Source of the DNA: GCA-2698665 sp047611265
Lineage (GTDB): Bacteria; Pseudomonadota; Gammaproteobacteria; GCA-002705445; GCA-002716945
Assembly (NCBI GenBank): GCA_047611265.1
Contig: JBLFWM010000001.1
Coordinates: 1 to 64,000 of the forward strand
Reading direction: 5' to 3'
DNA length: 64,000 nucleotides
Shown here: in pieces, positions 8,116 through 16,778 of the stretch
How the letters are laid out: each line of letters opens with the position of its first letter
Position numbering within the stretch: the first letter of the stretch is position 1
Notes under the pieces: model-generated
The model's database searches: none
Told to the model about the DNA's origin: nothing
Seen by the model: only the letters and a program-made list of their open reading frames with translations
Translations under genes and position numbers: made by a program

Positions 8116-9403
8116 CTGTTTTCAATACTCTAATTGCATGCACTTTCCCCTCAACATGGGATAATGATTCTATTTTCTTCATTGCATTACTAATGGAAAT
8201 TCCATTTACGTTATTTGTTATCATTACAATTGGAATTAACGAATGTAAATCTATGGGCTCATGTTGAGTAACAGCTTCAATACTTATATCTTCATTTGCC
8301 AATATATTTGTTATTTCTGCCATTACACCTGATATATCACGTGCATAAATTCTCAGGTAAAAAGGACTAGTAATATCTTCATTTTTTGTAATATTAAACG
8401 AGTGTTCTCCACTATTCTTAAAGATACTTTTGTTTCTTAAATCTTTGCCACTTGAGAAGTTTATCGCTTCAACTAAATTAGTGACAACTGCAGACGCTGT
8501 TGCGTCACCACCGGCGCCATTTCCATATAGCATAGATGTTCCGAATTTATCTCCTGTAACTAATAAAGCATTCATCACACCTAAAACCTGCGATAAAATA
8601 TTATTCTTGTGAATAAGAACGGGGTGGACACGGCACTGAATAGAATCATTTTTTTTGTTAGTAATTCCAACATGTTTTATGCTATACCCGAGCTCTTTTG
8701 CATATTCAATATCCATAGTAGTTATATTTTCTATACCTTCAATATATGTATTTTTTAGTGGCGATTTCATTTTATATACTAATGAGGCCAAAATTGATAT
8801 CTTATGCGCAGCATCCATTCCATTAATATCAAATGTGGGGTCTGCTTCAGCGTAACCTAGTCTTTTAGCTTCATTCAACGCATCATTAAATTCCAAACCA
8901 TGCGATGACATCTGGTCTAAAATATAATTACAAGTTCCATTGATTATTCCTGTAATAGATAAAATATTTTCATTTGACATATTATTTGTTAAGGTTTCAA
9001 TTATAGGAATAGCGCCAGCTACAGATGCCTCAAAACCAAAATATACATCGTGTTGCTTTGCTAACTGAAAAATTTCGTCACCATGTTCCGCTATAAGAGC
9101 TTTATTGGCAGTAATAATATGTTTTTTATTCTTTATTGCAGCTGTAATTACTTTGTATGGAATATCAATACCCCCAATTAATTCAACAACAATATCAATA
9201 TTCGGATTAGACGCCATCTCCATAACATCTTTAGTAACAGCTATGTCTTTATTATATTTTTTCTTATCAATAGATCTGTCTGCTATTAAAGCAATTTTAA
9301 ATTCTTCTGAGACATTAGACTTGATTTTATCATCATGAACCCTCAGGTGTTCGATAAAGCTTTGTCCTACAGTGCCATATCCGCATATACCAATTTTTAA
9401 CAT
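8105..9403 (-). CDS. hom: homoserine dehydrogenase
   Basis: Reduces aspartate semialdehyde to homoserine, feeding threonine and methionine synthesis. The 432-residue monofunctional form has the Rossmann motif GYGTVG at 8-13, the catalytic/substrate domain with NGTCNYILDQM and EADPTFDINGMDAAHK, and a C-terminal ACT domain (about 355-425, YLRIYARDISGVMAEI) that usually binds threonine for feedback inhibition. There is no aspartokinase domain. A purine-rich AGGAAG about 6 bases upstream supports the start. First gene of a hom-thrC operon; divergent from the Mth938-like gene. Confidence 0.97.
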   Translation of the reverse strand: MLKIGICGYGTVGQSFIEHLRVHDDKIKSNVSEEFKIALIADRSIDKKKYNKDIAVTKDVMEMASNPNIDIVVELIGGIDIPYKVITAAIKNKKHIITANKALIAEHGDEIFQLAKQHDVYFGFEASVAGAIPIIETLTNNMSNENILSITGIINGTCNYILDQMSSHGLEFNDALNEAKRLGYAEADPTFDINGMDAAHKISILASLVYKMKSPLKNTYIEGIENITTMDIEYAKELGYSIKHVGITNKKNDSIQCRVHPVLIHKNNILSQVLGVMNALLVTGDKFGTSMLYGNGAGGDATASAVVTNLVEAINFSSGKDLRNKSIFKNSGEHSFNITKNEDITSPFYLRIYARDISGVMAEITNILANEDISIEAVTQHEPIDLHSLIPIVMITNNVNGISISNAMKKIESLSHVEGKVHAIRVLKTDDK

Positions 9404-9466
9404 ATTACTTCCTGGGTTAACAAAAGATTATATTTTACCATTATTTAATCTATAATTGTTATTATA

Positions 9467-9832
9467 ATGGAACTAACTCTACAATCTATTAAATCCGGTT
9501 TATTCATAAAAAACTATGAAAGTCATAGTCTATATATTGATGATAAAATATATAGAAATAATGTTTTAGTGACCAGTGCTGCTGTAGAAAACTGGAATTT
9601 TAATAATAAAGATAATTTAGATATAAATGATTTTACAAGCGTATTTGATTATAAGCCAGAGATCATAATTTTAGGAACAGGAGAAAGTCTAATAATACCA
9701 ACGTCTAATATTATCAATGATATCCAAAATCAAGGAATAGGATTTGAGTTTATGATTACAGAGTCAGCTTGCAAAACATTTAACCTCCTAGTATCAGAAA
9801 ATAGAAAAGTTGCTGCAGCATTAATTTTATAA
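9467..9832 (+). CDS. Mth938-like (DUF498/NDUFAF3 family) protein
   Basis: A 121-residue cytoplasmic protein with the family pattern. A C-terminal half with PEIIILGTGESLIIP is followed by a helix and an alternating hydrophobic end (NLLVSENRKVAAALIL). Eukaryotic relatives (NDUFAF3) help assemble respiratory complex I; the bacterial role is not established. No catalytic residues are evident. Its 3' end overlaps the end of the convergent yqaA-like gene by 6 bases. The family call is fairly sure, the function open. Confidence 0.8.
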   Translation: MELTLQSIKSGLFIKNYESHSLYIDDKIYRNNVLVTSAAVENWNFNNKDNLDINDFTSVFDYKPEIIILGTGESLIIPTSNIINDIQNQGIGFEFMITESACKTFNLLVSENRKVAAALIL

Positions 9833-10375
9833 TTTTAAAATAACAAAAATAAATATTGTTATAAAGGCTATATATAAAAAATATTTATTAAGATAAGCAA
9901 CTACATACATTCCATATCTTTCAGAAACATAGGCAACAAGTGAAAATCTTAAACCTCTACCTATTAAAGAAATAACTATAAAAAGAGCAAAATTTACTCC
10001 AAGAAACCCAGCTGCAATAACAAATATTTTATACGGGAGAGGAGTGAAACTAGAAATAAATAATATAACTATTCCATACTCTAAAAACATTGATTTTGAA
10101 ATATTAAACTTATCCTCATAGCCATAATCTACAATGAGTGGGTATATATCAGTAAAAAGATAACTGCCAATAAGGTAGCCTACAACTCCACCAATTACGG
10201 ACATCAATGTTGCAATTAGTGCCAAATCAAACCATTTGTAAGATTTTGAGATAGCCATCGGAATAAGTAAGACATCCGTTGGTATTGGAAAAAATATAGA
10301 TTCTATGAAACTTAGAAACCCTAAGACTTTCTTGGATTTTAATAATAGAATTTTTTGCATAAAATTACGTAGCAT
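9827..10375 (-). CDS. yqaA: YqaA/DedA-type membrane protein (VTT domain)
   Basis: About 182 residues with the VTT/SNARE-associated pattern: a short amphipathic N terminus, FLSFIESIFFPIPTDVLLIPMA, a re-entrant glycine-rich segment GGVVGYLIG, and a later FTPLPYKIFVIAAGFLGV hairpin. Relatives in the DedA superfamily are implicated in lipid scrambling or undecaprenyl-phosphate recycling; YqaA-type members are uncharacterised. The frame opens with a TTG overlapping the pcm stop, but the ATG at 10373-10375 is a better start. The surE-pcm-yqaA order is shared with other gammaproteobacteria. Confidence 0.83.
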   Translation of the reverse strand: MLRNFMQKILLLKSKKVLGFLSFIESIFFPIPTDVLLIPMAISKSYKWFDLALIATLMSVIGGVVGYLIGSYLFTDIYPLIVDYGYEDKFNISKSMFLEYGIVILFISSFTPLPYKIFVIAAGFLGVNFALFIVISLIGRGLRFSLVAYVSERYGMYVVAYLNKYFLYIAFITIFIFVILKL

Positions 10376-10380
10376 AATTT

Positions 10381-11034
10381 TCAAATAATGCCTTGTAACA
10401 TTGGGACAAATAAAACATCGTCTACTTCTTTCTTGAATATACCTTTTTTAGTATTTTTTACCCTGTAAAGTTTTTGTGATCCATTCACGTTAAGAGGTAG
10501 GACCATGCGACCATTAGGTTTAAGTTGAGAAATTAATTTATCTGGAATAATAGATGGTGATGCCGTCATAATAATTGCATCATATGGACCATTTAATTTA
10601 TAGCCATCAAAACCATCACCATAAATAGATGAAATATTTTTATAATTTAAGGACTTTAGAAGGGCTTTTGTTTTCAAATACAGAGGTTCAATCCTTTCGA
10701 TAGTAGTTACGCGCTTAAAAAGCTTAGATAATATACATGCCTGATACCCGCAACCAGTTCCAATCTCGAGAACATTTTTCATGTTATCAGTTTCTATCAA
10801 TAATTGTGTCATTTTGGCAACAATATATGGTGACGAGATAGTTTGATTAAACCCAATCGGTAAGGCATCAAAATCATATGCTCTACCTCTTAATGCAGGC
10901 TCCACGAATATATGTCTTTGAATAGTAGATATGATATCTAATACAGAAGTATTGGTGATTCCTTGCGCTTTAAGAGAACTTATCATTTTTTTTAATTCTT
11001 CAGAGGAAATATCTTTAATATTCATATTACTCAT
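10381..11034 (-). CDS. pcm: protein-L-isoaspartate O-methyltransferase
   Basis: Repairs damaged proteins by methylating L-isoaspartyl residues using SAM. The 217-residue protein matches the family length, with SAM motif I VLEIGTGCGYQA near residue 84, the region FVEPALRGRAYDFDALPIGFNQTIS before it, and the later GPYDAIIMTAS. It sits directly downstream of surE (12-base gap), as in E. coli, where surE and pcm are linked stress-survival genes. rpoS and nlpD, which often follow, are not here. Confidence 0.95.
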   Translation of the reverse strand: MSNMNIKDISSEELKKMISSLKAQGITNTSVLDIISTIQRHIFVEPALRGRAYDFDALPIGFNQTISSPYIVAKMTQLLIETDNMKNVLEIGTGCGYQACILSKLFKRVTTIERIEPLYLKTKALLKSLNYKNISSIYGDGFDGYKLNGPYDAIIMTASPSIIPDKLISQLKPNGRMVLPLNVNGSQKLYRVKNTKKGIFKKEVDDVLFVPMLQGII

Positions 11035-11046
11035 AATAACTTATTT

Positions 11047-11778
11047 TTATTTAAAGATTGTGTTTTTAATTTTTTTTGTTTCACACATATTGATTGTTAA
11101 AGGCGTGATAGAAATGTAATTAGATTTTAATGCATTAAAATCTGTTCTTTTAGTAGATTTAAGCGGCTTACCAACCGCACCGATTTGAGCAAATAAATTA
11201 TCACCACTTTTAAATAAATCAGGTTTCAGTGATATATCTCTATTACCAAGCATAGTATATTTAATTCCCTTGATTTTAGAGAATGGTATATCTGGAATAT
11301 TAATATTATAAATATTTTTAGATTTTAGTTTTTGACTAAAAATATGGGTTAAAATTAAATTAATTTTATCATCAATATCATTTAAATATTTTGGTTCTCG
11401 AGAGGATATTGAAATGGCAATAGGCGAGTATTTACAAAATCTACCTTCGATAGCACCCCCGACTGTTCCAGAATATATGACATCATCACCCATATTGCTA
11501 CCAAAATTTATACCAGAAAATACTATATCCGGTATGATTTTCATTTCACCGCGACCTATTATATGAACGCAGTCTGCGGGAGTACCTTTGACAATATAAT
11601 GTTTTGAGTCAATTTTTTTATAACTAACCTTATTATGTACAGATAGTGAGCTACTACAGGCACTCATGTTTTTAGAAGGCCCTGCCACTGTAACATCGCC
11701 ATATTTTAAAAGAAGCTTTTCCAAGATTTTGATGCCTAGGGCTTTGTATCCATCATCATTAGTTAGCAATATTTTCAT
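11047..11778 (-). CDS. surE: 5'/3'-nucleotidase SurE
   Basis: Metal-dependent phosphatase of nucleoside monophosphates. The metal-binding N terminus ILLTNDDGY, the GTPADCVHI segment and the SGINFGSNMGDDVIYSGTVG core are all present. The 243-residue length is normal. First gene of surE-pcm-yqaA, divergent from the Smr-domain gene with 66 bases between. Confidence 0.96.
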   Translation of the reverse strand: MKILLTNDDGYKALGIKILEKLLLKYGDVTVAGPSKNMSACSSSLSVHNKVSYKKIDSKHYIVKGTPADCVHIIGRGEMKIIPDIVFSGINFGSNMGDDVIYSGTVGGAIEGRFCKYSPIAISISSREPKYLNDIDDKINLILTHIFSQKLKSKNIYNINIPDIPFSKIKGIKYTMLGNRDISLKPDLFKSGDNLFAQIGAVGKPLKSTKRTDFNALKSNYISITPLTINMCETKKIKNTIFK

Positions 11779-11844
11779 TAAAATCCTATTAATTATTTTT
11801 TTATATTATACTTAAATACTAATAATAAGTAATATATTAATAAA

Positions 11845-12357
11845 ATGAATGATAATCAAAAAGATAAAACTGAATTTGAAAAACTTTTAGAAGAATCAGA
11901 TCTTGATATAAATCAAATATTAAGAGATAAAAATGGCAAAGCTAATAATAATCATAATAAGCATTATACCAGTGTTAATGTCAGTCATGATGACCTGTAT
12001 AATGAGAACTTAAATATCGAATTTAGCCATAGACAAAATGGTATTCAGAATAAAGTTATTCATGACCTCAAAAGTTTAAAATATAAATTCAGACATTCAG
12101 AAATATTGGACTTGCATGGTTTAACAGCAAATGAAGCTGAATTAGAGTTAAATAGTTTTATGAAAGAAAATTATTATAATAATTCAAAGTATTTACTTAT
12201 TATACATGGCAAAGGTTTAAATAATAAAGATAATCAAGCCCCAATGAAAAGACTTGTAGAGAAATTCATAATTAATTCCACACATGTTTTAGCTGCTAAT
12301 TCTGCTAATAAAAATTATGGTGGTTTTGGTGCCACTGTTTTAATTTTAAAAAAATAG
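11845..12357 (+). CDS. Smr-domain protein
   Basis: A 170-residue protein. The N-terminal ~85 residues are polar, charged and probably flexible. The C-terminal ~85 form a Smr domain, with LDLHGLTANEAELEL at the start of the domain, the IIHGKG motif and the closing GGFGATVLIL. Stand-alone Smr domains are nucleases; E. coli SmrB cleaves mRNA at collided ribosomes. Whether this is SmrA- or SmrB-like cannot be decided by eye. It converges on rluB with a 4-base gap. Confidence 0.88.
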   Translation: MNDNQKDKTEFEKLLEESDLDINQILRDKNGKANNNHNKHYTSVNVSHDDLYNENLNIEFSHRQNGIQNKVIHDLKSLKYKFRHSEILDLHGLTANEAELELNSFMKENYYNNSKYLLIIHGKGLNNKDNQAPMKRLVEKFIINSTHVLAANSANKNYGGFGATVLILKK

Positions 12358-12361
12358 AAAT

Positions 12362-13087
12362 CTAGCTTTGAAAAGATATGCTTAAAGACTGTATTTCTTT
12401 TTCAGTCAAATACCTATACTCACTAACTAATAAATTATTTAACTTAATATTGTCATACTGAATCCGTTTTAATTTAATTACAGTACATCCAACAGAACGA
12501 AATACTCTTCGGACCTCTCTATTCTTTCCAGTTTTTAGAGTAACAGTGTATTTATTAGCGACAGGTTTACATGTAGATATGCTATCAAATTTCCCTGTTT
12601 CAGACATACCAATATCTAATCCCTTAACGCACTGTTCTTTTTTAATATTATCAAAAGATCCTTTAATCATAACCTCATATTTTCTTGAAATATTTGAGGA
12701 TGGGTGCATCATTTTATTCGCAATATCACCGTTATTGGTAAATAATAATAACCCAGATGTCTCCAAGTCAAGTCTTCCAATATTAATCCATTTCCCATTT
12801 GTGTCAGGTAATCTTTCAAATACAGTTTTTCTATTAGCATCGTCTTTAGATGTAACAATTTCTCCACAAGGTTTATGATAAACCAATATTTCAATCTTTG
12901 AATTAAACATAGCTGATGAAACAGTGTATTGGGTTTTATCAAATGTTATTGAATCCCCAATTTTTACTTTTGTTCCTAATGTTGCGACAACATCATTTAC
13001 TTTCACTAAACCCTTGACAATATTCTTCTCGCATTCCCTTCTAGAGAGAATTCCCAGCATTGACAATATTTTTTGTACTCTATACAT
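12362..13087 (-). CDS. rluB: 23S rRNA pseudouridine synthase, RluB/RsuA family
   Basis: Converts a specific uridine in rRNA to pseudouridine. The 241-residue protein has an N-terminal S4 RNA-binding domain (about 1-60, RVQKILSMLGILSRRECEKNI) and the RsuA-family catalytic motif GRLDLETSGLL, whose Asp (about 104) is the nucleophile. A later GKNREVRRVFRSVG motif is also typical of the family. RluB rather than RsuA or RluE is inferred from the scpA-scpB-rluB neighbourhood. Here moaB on the other strand separates it from scpB. Confidence 0.88.
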   Translation of the reverse strand: MYRVQKILSMLGILSRRECEKNIVKGLVKVNDVVATLGTKVKIGDSITFDKTQYTVSSAMFNSKIEILVYHKPCGEIVTSKDDANRKTVFERLPDTNGKWINIGRLDLETSGLLLFTNNGDIANKMMHPSSNISRKYEVMIKGSFDNIKKEQCVKGLDIGMSETGKFDSISTCKPVANKYTVTLKTGKNREVRRVFRSVGCTVIKLKRIQYDNIKLNNLLVSEYRYLTEKEIQSLSISFQS

Positions 13088-13134
13088 TGTGCGAATTATT
13101 GATTATATTGTAGTAAATAATATTTATTAAATAA

Positions 13135-13635
13135 ATGAAGAAATTAAACATAATAATTGTAATCGTATCAGATACTAGAACAACTACTACTGATAAATCT
13201 GGTAAATTATTAAAAAAATATATCACTGAAACAGGCCATAATATAACCGGAATCACTATTGTTCCCGATGATATATATCAAATTAGACATAAAGTATCTC
13301 AATATTTAGTAGATGATGAGATTGATGTCATAATCACGAGCGGAGGAACAGGTATAACTGGCAGAGACGGGACTCCAGAAGCAGTCAAAGCACTTCTTGA
13401 TAAAGAAATTGAGGGCTTTGGAGAATTATTTAGATCAATATCATACCAAAAAATAAAAACATCATGTCTGCAGTCTAGAGCTTTAGCAGGAGTAGCTAAT
13501 TCTACATTTATTTTTGTATTACCTGGCTCGGTTGATGCATGCTCTACGGCATGGAAAGAAATAATACAATATCAACTAAATAGTGAGACCAAGCCTTGTA
13601 ACTTGGTAATGTTGATGCCTCGGCTTAAAGAATAA
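13135..13635 (+). CDS. moaB: molybdenum cofactor biosynthesis protein MoaB/MogA family
   Basis: A 166-residue protein of the MoaB/Mog fold, which adenylylates molybdopterin before metal insertion. The conserved nucleotide-binding SGGTGITGRDGTPEAV (about 63-79) and the LPGSVDACSTAW region are present. MoaB fits the length and lack of extra domains better than MogA. A molybdoenzyme such as a sulfite dehydrogenase or a Mo-dependent reductase is implied elsewhere in the genome. The gene is inserted, in opposite orientation, between scpB and rluB and abuts the scpB stop with no gap. Confidence 0.88.
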   Translation: MKKLNIIIVIVSDTRTTTTDKSGKLLKKYITETGHNITGITIVPDDIYQIRHKVSQYLVDDEIDVIITSGGTGITGRDGTPEAVKALLDKEIEGFGELFRSISYQKIKTSCLQSRALAGVANSTFIFVLPGSVDACSTAWKEIIQYQLNSETKPCNLVMLMPRLKE

Positions 13636-14163
13636 TTACAGTACTTCTAATTCTGTAGGTGGCGGTAAATCACTCAAAGATTTTAAATTAAAATAATCTA
13701 GGAACTTTTTAGTTGTAGCTAGTAATTCTGGTTTACCAGGCGTCTCTTTGTGACCCACAACTTTGACCCACTCAAATTCAATTAAATTTCTTATTATCTG
13801 CGGATTAACTGAAACCCCTCTTATTTCCTCAATGTCACCTCTAGTTACAGGCTGTTTATAAGCAATTATAACTAATGTTTCTAAAAAAGCTTTGGAGTAT
13901 CTAGTTGAAGACTGCTTATTTAGTTTAGATACCCAATCATCATATCCTTTTTTTACTTGCATTCTGAAGCCACTAGCAACATGCACTATCTCGAATGAAT
14001 GATTTTTATAATTATCATTTAAAGTATCAATTATTTTTTGTATTTCATTTTTAGACGGCTTATCTTTATCAAATAAATTAGCAATATCTTGAAGTGATAG
14101 GGGGTTATCTGATGCTAAAAGAGCACCCTCAACAATCAAATTTAATGGTTTAGAATAACTCAT
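13636..14163 (-). CDS. scpB: segregation and condensation protein B
   Basis: Partner of ScpA and Smc in chromosome compaction. The 175-residue protein contains the two winged-helix domains expected of ScpB, with the family signature LETLVIIAYKQPVTRGDIEEIRGV around 95-118. It shares an ATGA start/stop overlap with scpA, indicating coupled translation. No smc or mukB gene is present in the window. Confidence 0.94.
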   Translation of the reverse strand: MSYSKPLNLIVEGALLASDNPLSLQDIANLFDKDKPSKNEIQKIIDTLNDNYKNHSFEIVHVASGFRMQVKKGYDDWVSKLNKQSSTRYSKAFLETLVIIAYKQPVTRGDIEEIRGVSVNPQIIRNLIEFEWVKVVGHKETPGKPELLATTKKFLDYFNLKSLSDLPPPTELEVL

Positions 14164-14954
14164 GATGTGACAGATTGTAGATAAATCATAGAGTAATCCT
14201 GATTTTGAACTATATCTATTAAGCTTTCTTTAACTAACTCGAGTATTGCTAAAAAAGTTACTATGGCACCCATTCTCCCTTCCTTGTATGTGAAACAATC
14301 TATAAACTTAATTGTTCCATTTTTATTAATTATATCCAATATAAGCGACATCCTTTCTCGAACAGATAAAGCTTCGGGTTGTATTTCATGCGAAGCAAAT
14401 ATTTCAGCTCTTTTAAGAACTTCCTGAAAAGCAATTTCTAGTTCCTCTAGGTCAATCGTTGGCATAGTATCTTTTTTTTCAATATTAGCGAATATCTTGG
14501 AGACAATAAAAGTATCTCTATTTAATCGCGGTATTTCATCTAACTGCTCAGAAAGATTCTTATACTTTTGATACTCCATCAATCTTTTAATCAGATTAGC
14601 TCTCGGATCCTCTTCATCCTCTTCTTCTGTCTCATTAGGGACAAGCATTCTAGATTTTATTTCAGCAAGTGTCGAAGCCATCACTAAATAATCCGATGCC
14701 AGTTCAAATTGCATTTCCTGCATCATATTAATATATTTTACATACTGATTAGTTATGGGCAATATTGGAATATCCACAACATCAATATTTTGTTTTTTTA
14801 TAAGATACAGTAAAAGATCAAGTGGTCCTTCAAACTGTTTTATAATAACCCTTAAGGCCTCAGGGGGTATAAAAAGATCCTCGGGAATATCTGTAATTTC
14901 TTTACCATTAAATACAATACTTGTATCACTATTATTTGTATTGAACGTATTCAT
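14160..14954 (-). CDS. scpA: segregation and condensation protein A (kleisin)
   Basis: Bacterial kleisin that bridges Smc heads. The 264-residue protein shows the N-terminal signature FEGPLDLLLYLIKKQNIDVVDIPI (about 39-62), then YLVMASTLAEIKSRMLVP, an acidic stretch EEEDEEDP, and a C-terminal winged helix (TFLAILELVKESLI). It overlaps both trpS upstream and scpB downstream by 4 bases, so the three genes form one tightly coupled unit. Confidence 0.95.
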   Translation of the reverse strand: MNTFNTNNSDTSIVFNGKEITDIPEDLFIPPEALRVIIKQFEGPLDLLLYLIKKQNIDVVDIPILPITNQYVKYINMMQEMQFELASDYLVMASTLAEIKSRMLVPNETEEEDEEDPRANLIKRLMEYQKYKNLSEQLDEIPRLNRDTFIVSKIFANIEKKDTMPTIDLEELEIAFQEVLKRAEIFASHEIQPEALSVRERMSLILDIINKNGTIKFIDCFTYKEGRMGAIVTFLAILELVKESLIDIVQNQDYSMIYLQSVTS

Positions 14955-15955
14955 TTATTAATCATACCAACTTTATCATAAATATTTTTGATAGTTTTAT
15001 TTGCTATCACTCTAGCTTTATTTGCTCCCTCGTCGAGAACCTTATCTAAGTATGTTTTATCTTTTAACAATTGATTTGTTTTTATAGAAATCGGCTCTAC
15101 TATATTTATTATAACTTCAGCTAAATCTCTTTTAAACAATGATATCTCTTTAGACGCATACTTGGATATAACCTCTTCTTTTTTAATTAATCCACATGCG
15201 CTATATATATTAAGCAAATTATTAATCTCAAGTCTTGGCTCAGCTTCTTTTAGAGTATCTGGCATTTTTAAAGAGTCTGTTTTAGCTTTTTTAATTTTCA
15301 AAGAAATCTGGTCGTTTGAATCTGTCATAAGAATTCTTGAATATTCAGAAATATCAGACTTACTCATTTTATTTGAACCATTTCTAAGACTCATTATCCT
15401 TGTTGTCGACTTATTCATAAGTGGTTCTGGAAGAATAAAGCAGTCTTCATTATAGTCTGTATTAAATTTGTGAGCGATATCTCTAGCTAATTCTAGGTGC
15501 TGTTTTTGATCCTCTCCCACCGGAACATGGGAAGCTGAGTATAATAAAATATCAGCAGCCATTAGAATTGGATATGTATAAAGTCCTATTGAGGCATTCT
15601 CTCTGTTTTTACCAGCTTTATCTTTGAACTGTGTCATTCTATTTAACCACCCAACTCTAGCTGTACAGCTTAAAATCCAAGCTAATTGCGTGTGCTCAGG
15701 AACCTGTGATTGATTAAATATAATGTTTTTAGATTCATCTAACCCAGAGGCCAAAAATATTGCTAAAACCTCTCTAGTGCTGTTTTTTAATGCTTCAGGA
15801 TCTTGCCAAACTGTTATTGCATGAAGATCTACTATCGAGAAAATACTCTCATAATCAGTCTGATAGTTAACGAATTGTGTTATAGCGCCTAAATAGTTGC
15901 CTATATGTATTTCACCTGATGGTTGTACACCAGAAAAAATGACTTTATCACTCAT
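14951..15955 (-). CDS. trpS: tryptophanyl-tRNA synthetase
   Basis: Class I synthetase charging tryptophan. The HIGH-type signature is SGEIHIGNYLGA just after the N terminus, and the KMSKS loop is SNKMSKSDISEYS. The open frame extends to 15991, but the ATG at 15953-15955 (MSDKVIFSGVQPSG) gives the normal 334-residue length and N terminus. First gene of trpS-scpA-scpB; divergent from the bolA-like gene. Confidence 0.97.
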   Translation of the reverse strand: MSDKVIFSGVQPSGEIHIGNYLGAITQFVNYQTDYESIFSIVDLHAITVWQDPEALKNSTREVLAIFLASGLDESKNIIFNQSQVPEHTQLAWILSCTARVGWLNRMTQFKDKAGKNRENASIGLYTYPILMAADILLYSASHVPVGEDQKQHLELARDIAHKFNTDYNEDCFILPEPLMNKSTTRIMSLRNGSNKMSKSDISEYSRILMTDSNDQISLKIKKAKTDSLKMPDTLKEAEPRLEINNLLNIYSACGLIKKEEVISKYASKEISLFKRDLAEVIINIVEPISIKTNQLLKDKTYLDKVLDEGANKARVIANKTIKNIYDKVGMINK

Positions 15956-16050
15956 ATTATAATCCAAATATTTAGTATAATATTCTAACATAAAGTTACA
16001 TAACTCTCATTTGTTATATAAAAAAATGAAAACTACCCTATAATAATATC

Positions 16051-16317
16051 ATGAGCAAAAAAAGAATTAAATTAATCCAGGAAGGCCTTCAATCTCTTAA
16101 TCCATTGAAAATTGATATAATAGATGAAGGTCATTTGCATGTTGGTCATGCCGGAGCAAAATCCGGAGGACACTTTAAACTATATATTGTAAGTAATCAC
16201 TTTAAAGGTCAAAGTATGATTGATAGACATAAGTTAATATATAAAAATTTAGATGAGCTAATGAAAACTGAAGTACATGCCCTCTCTATTAAAGCTGTGA
16301 GCCCAGAAGAGCTCTAG
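16051..16317 (+). CDS. BolA family protein
   Basis: An 88-residue BolA-fold protein with the helix-turn motif and the invariant region HLHVGHAGAKSGGHFKLYIVS (about 29-49). BolA-family proteins work with monothiol glutaredoxins in iron-sulfur cluster trafficking or act as DNA-binding regulators. The sequence is closer to short YrbA/IbaG- or BolA1-like members; I do not choose between them. Its stop codon shares the palindrome CTAG with the stop codon of rimI on the opposite strand. Confidence 0.88.
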   Translation: MSKKRIKLIQEGLQSLNPLKIDIIDEGHLHVGHAGAKSGGHFKLYIVSNHFKGQSMIDRHKLIYKNLDELMKTEVHALSIKAVSPEEL

Positions 16318-16778
16318 TCTAATGTTTTCTTGTAAACTATAGCGTCTTCCTTTCCTAGAGAAGTCTTGTAGTAATCTTTTCTAAACCCAATCTTTTTAAA
16401 ACCATACTTTTCATATAATGCTATTGCAGACCCATTTGTTAAGCGTGTTTCTAATAAAAGCATTTCTGATTTTAGTATTGTACATTTATGAATAACCATT
16501 TCTAAAAGTTCTGAACCAATACCATTATTACGATATTTTTTGTTTACCGTTAAATTTAGAACATGCGATTCAAAAGGAGTTACCTTAGAGATAACATACC
16601 CAACAACAATATTATTATATGTTGCAAGATATGAATCATATCTATTCATAATACAATCTTTCAAAATATTTCGTGTCCATGGAAAATCATATGATTGGCA
16701 TTCCATATCATAAATATGATCCAGATCAACCATTTGGATATCCCTGTATTCTATAAATTGAGATAATTTAGCTGACAT
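16314..16778 (-). CDS. rimI: ribosomal protein S18 alanine N-acetyltransferase (RimI-like)
   Basis: GNAT-fold acetyltransferase of about 154 residues. The acetyl-CoA binding loop appears as YRNNGIGSELLEMVI, preceded by the beta strand HVLNLTVNKKY, and the C-terminal ALYEKYGFKKIGFRKDYY is typical of RimI. RimI acetylates the N terminus of ribosomal protein S18. The start was placed at the ATG 16776-16778, which overlaps the udg stop by 11 bases; an upstream TTG at 16787 is less likely. rimI next to a family-4 UDG is a recurring proteobacterial pair. Confidence 0.9.
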   Translation of the reverse strand: MSAKLSQFIEYRDIQMVDLDHIYDMECQSYDFPWTRNILKDCIMNRYDSYLATYNNIVVGYVISKVTPFESHVLNLTVNKKYRNNGIGSELLEMVIHKCTILKSEMLLLETRLTNGSAIALYEKYGFKKIGFRKDYYKTSLGKEDAIVYKKTLD

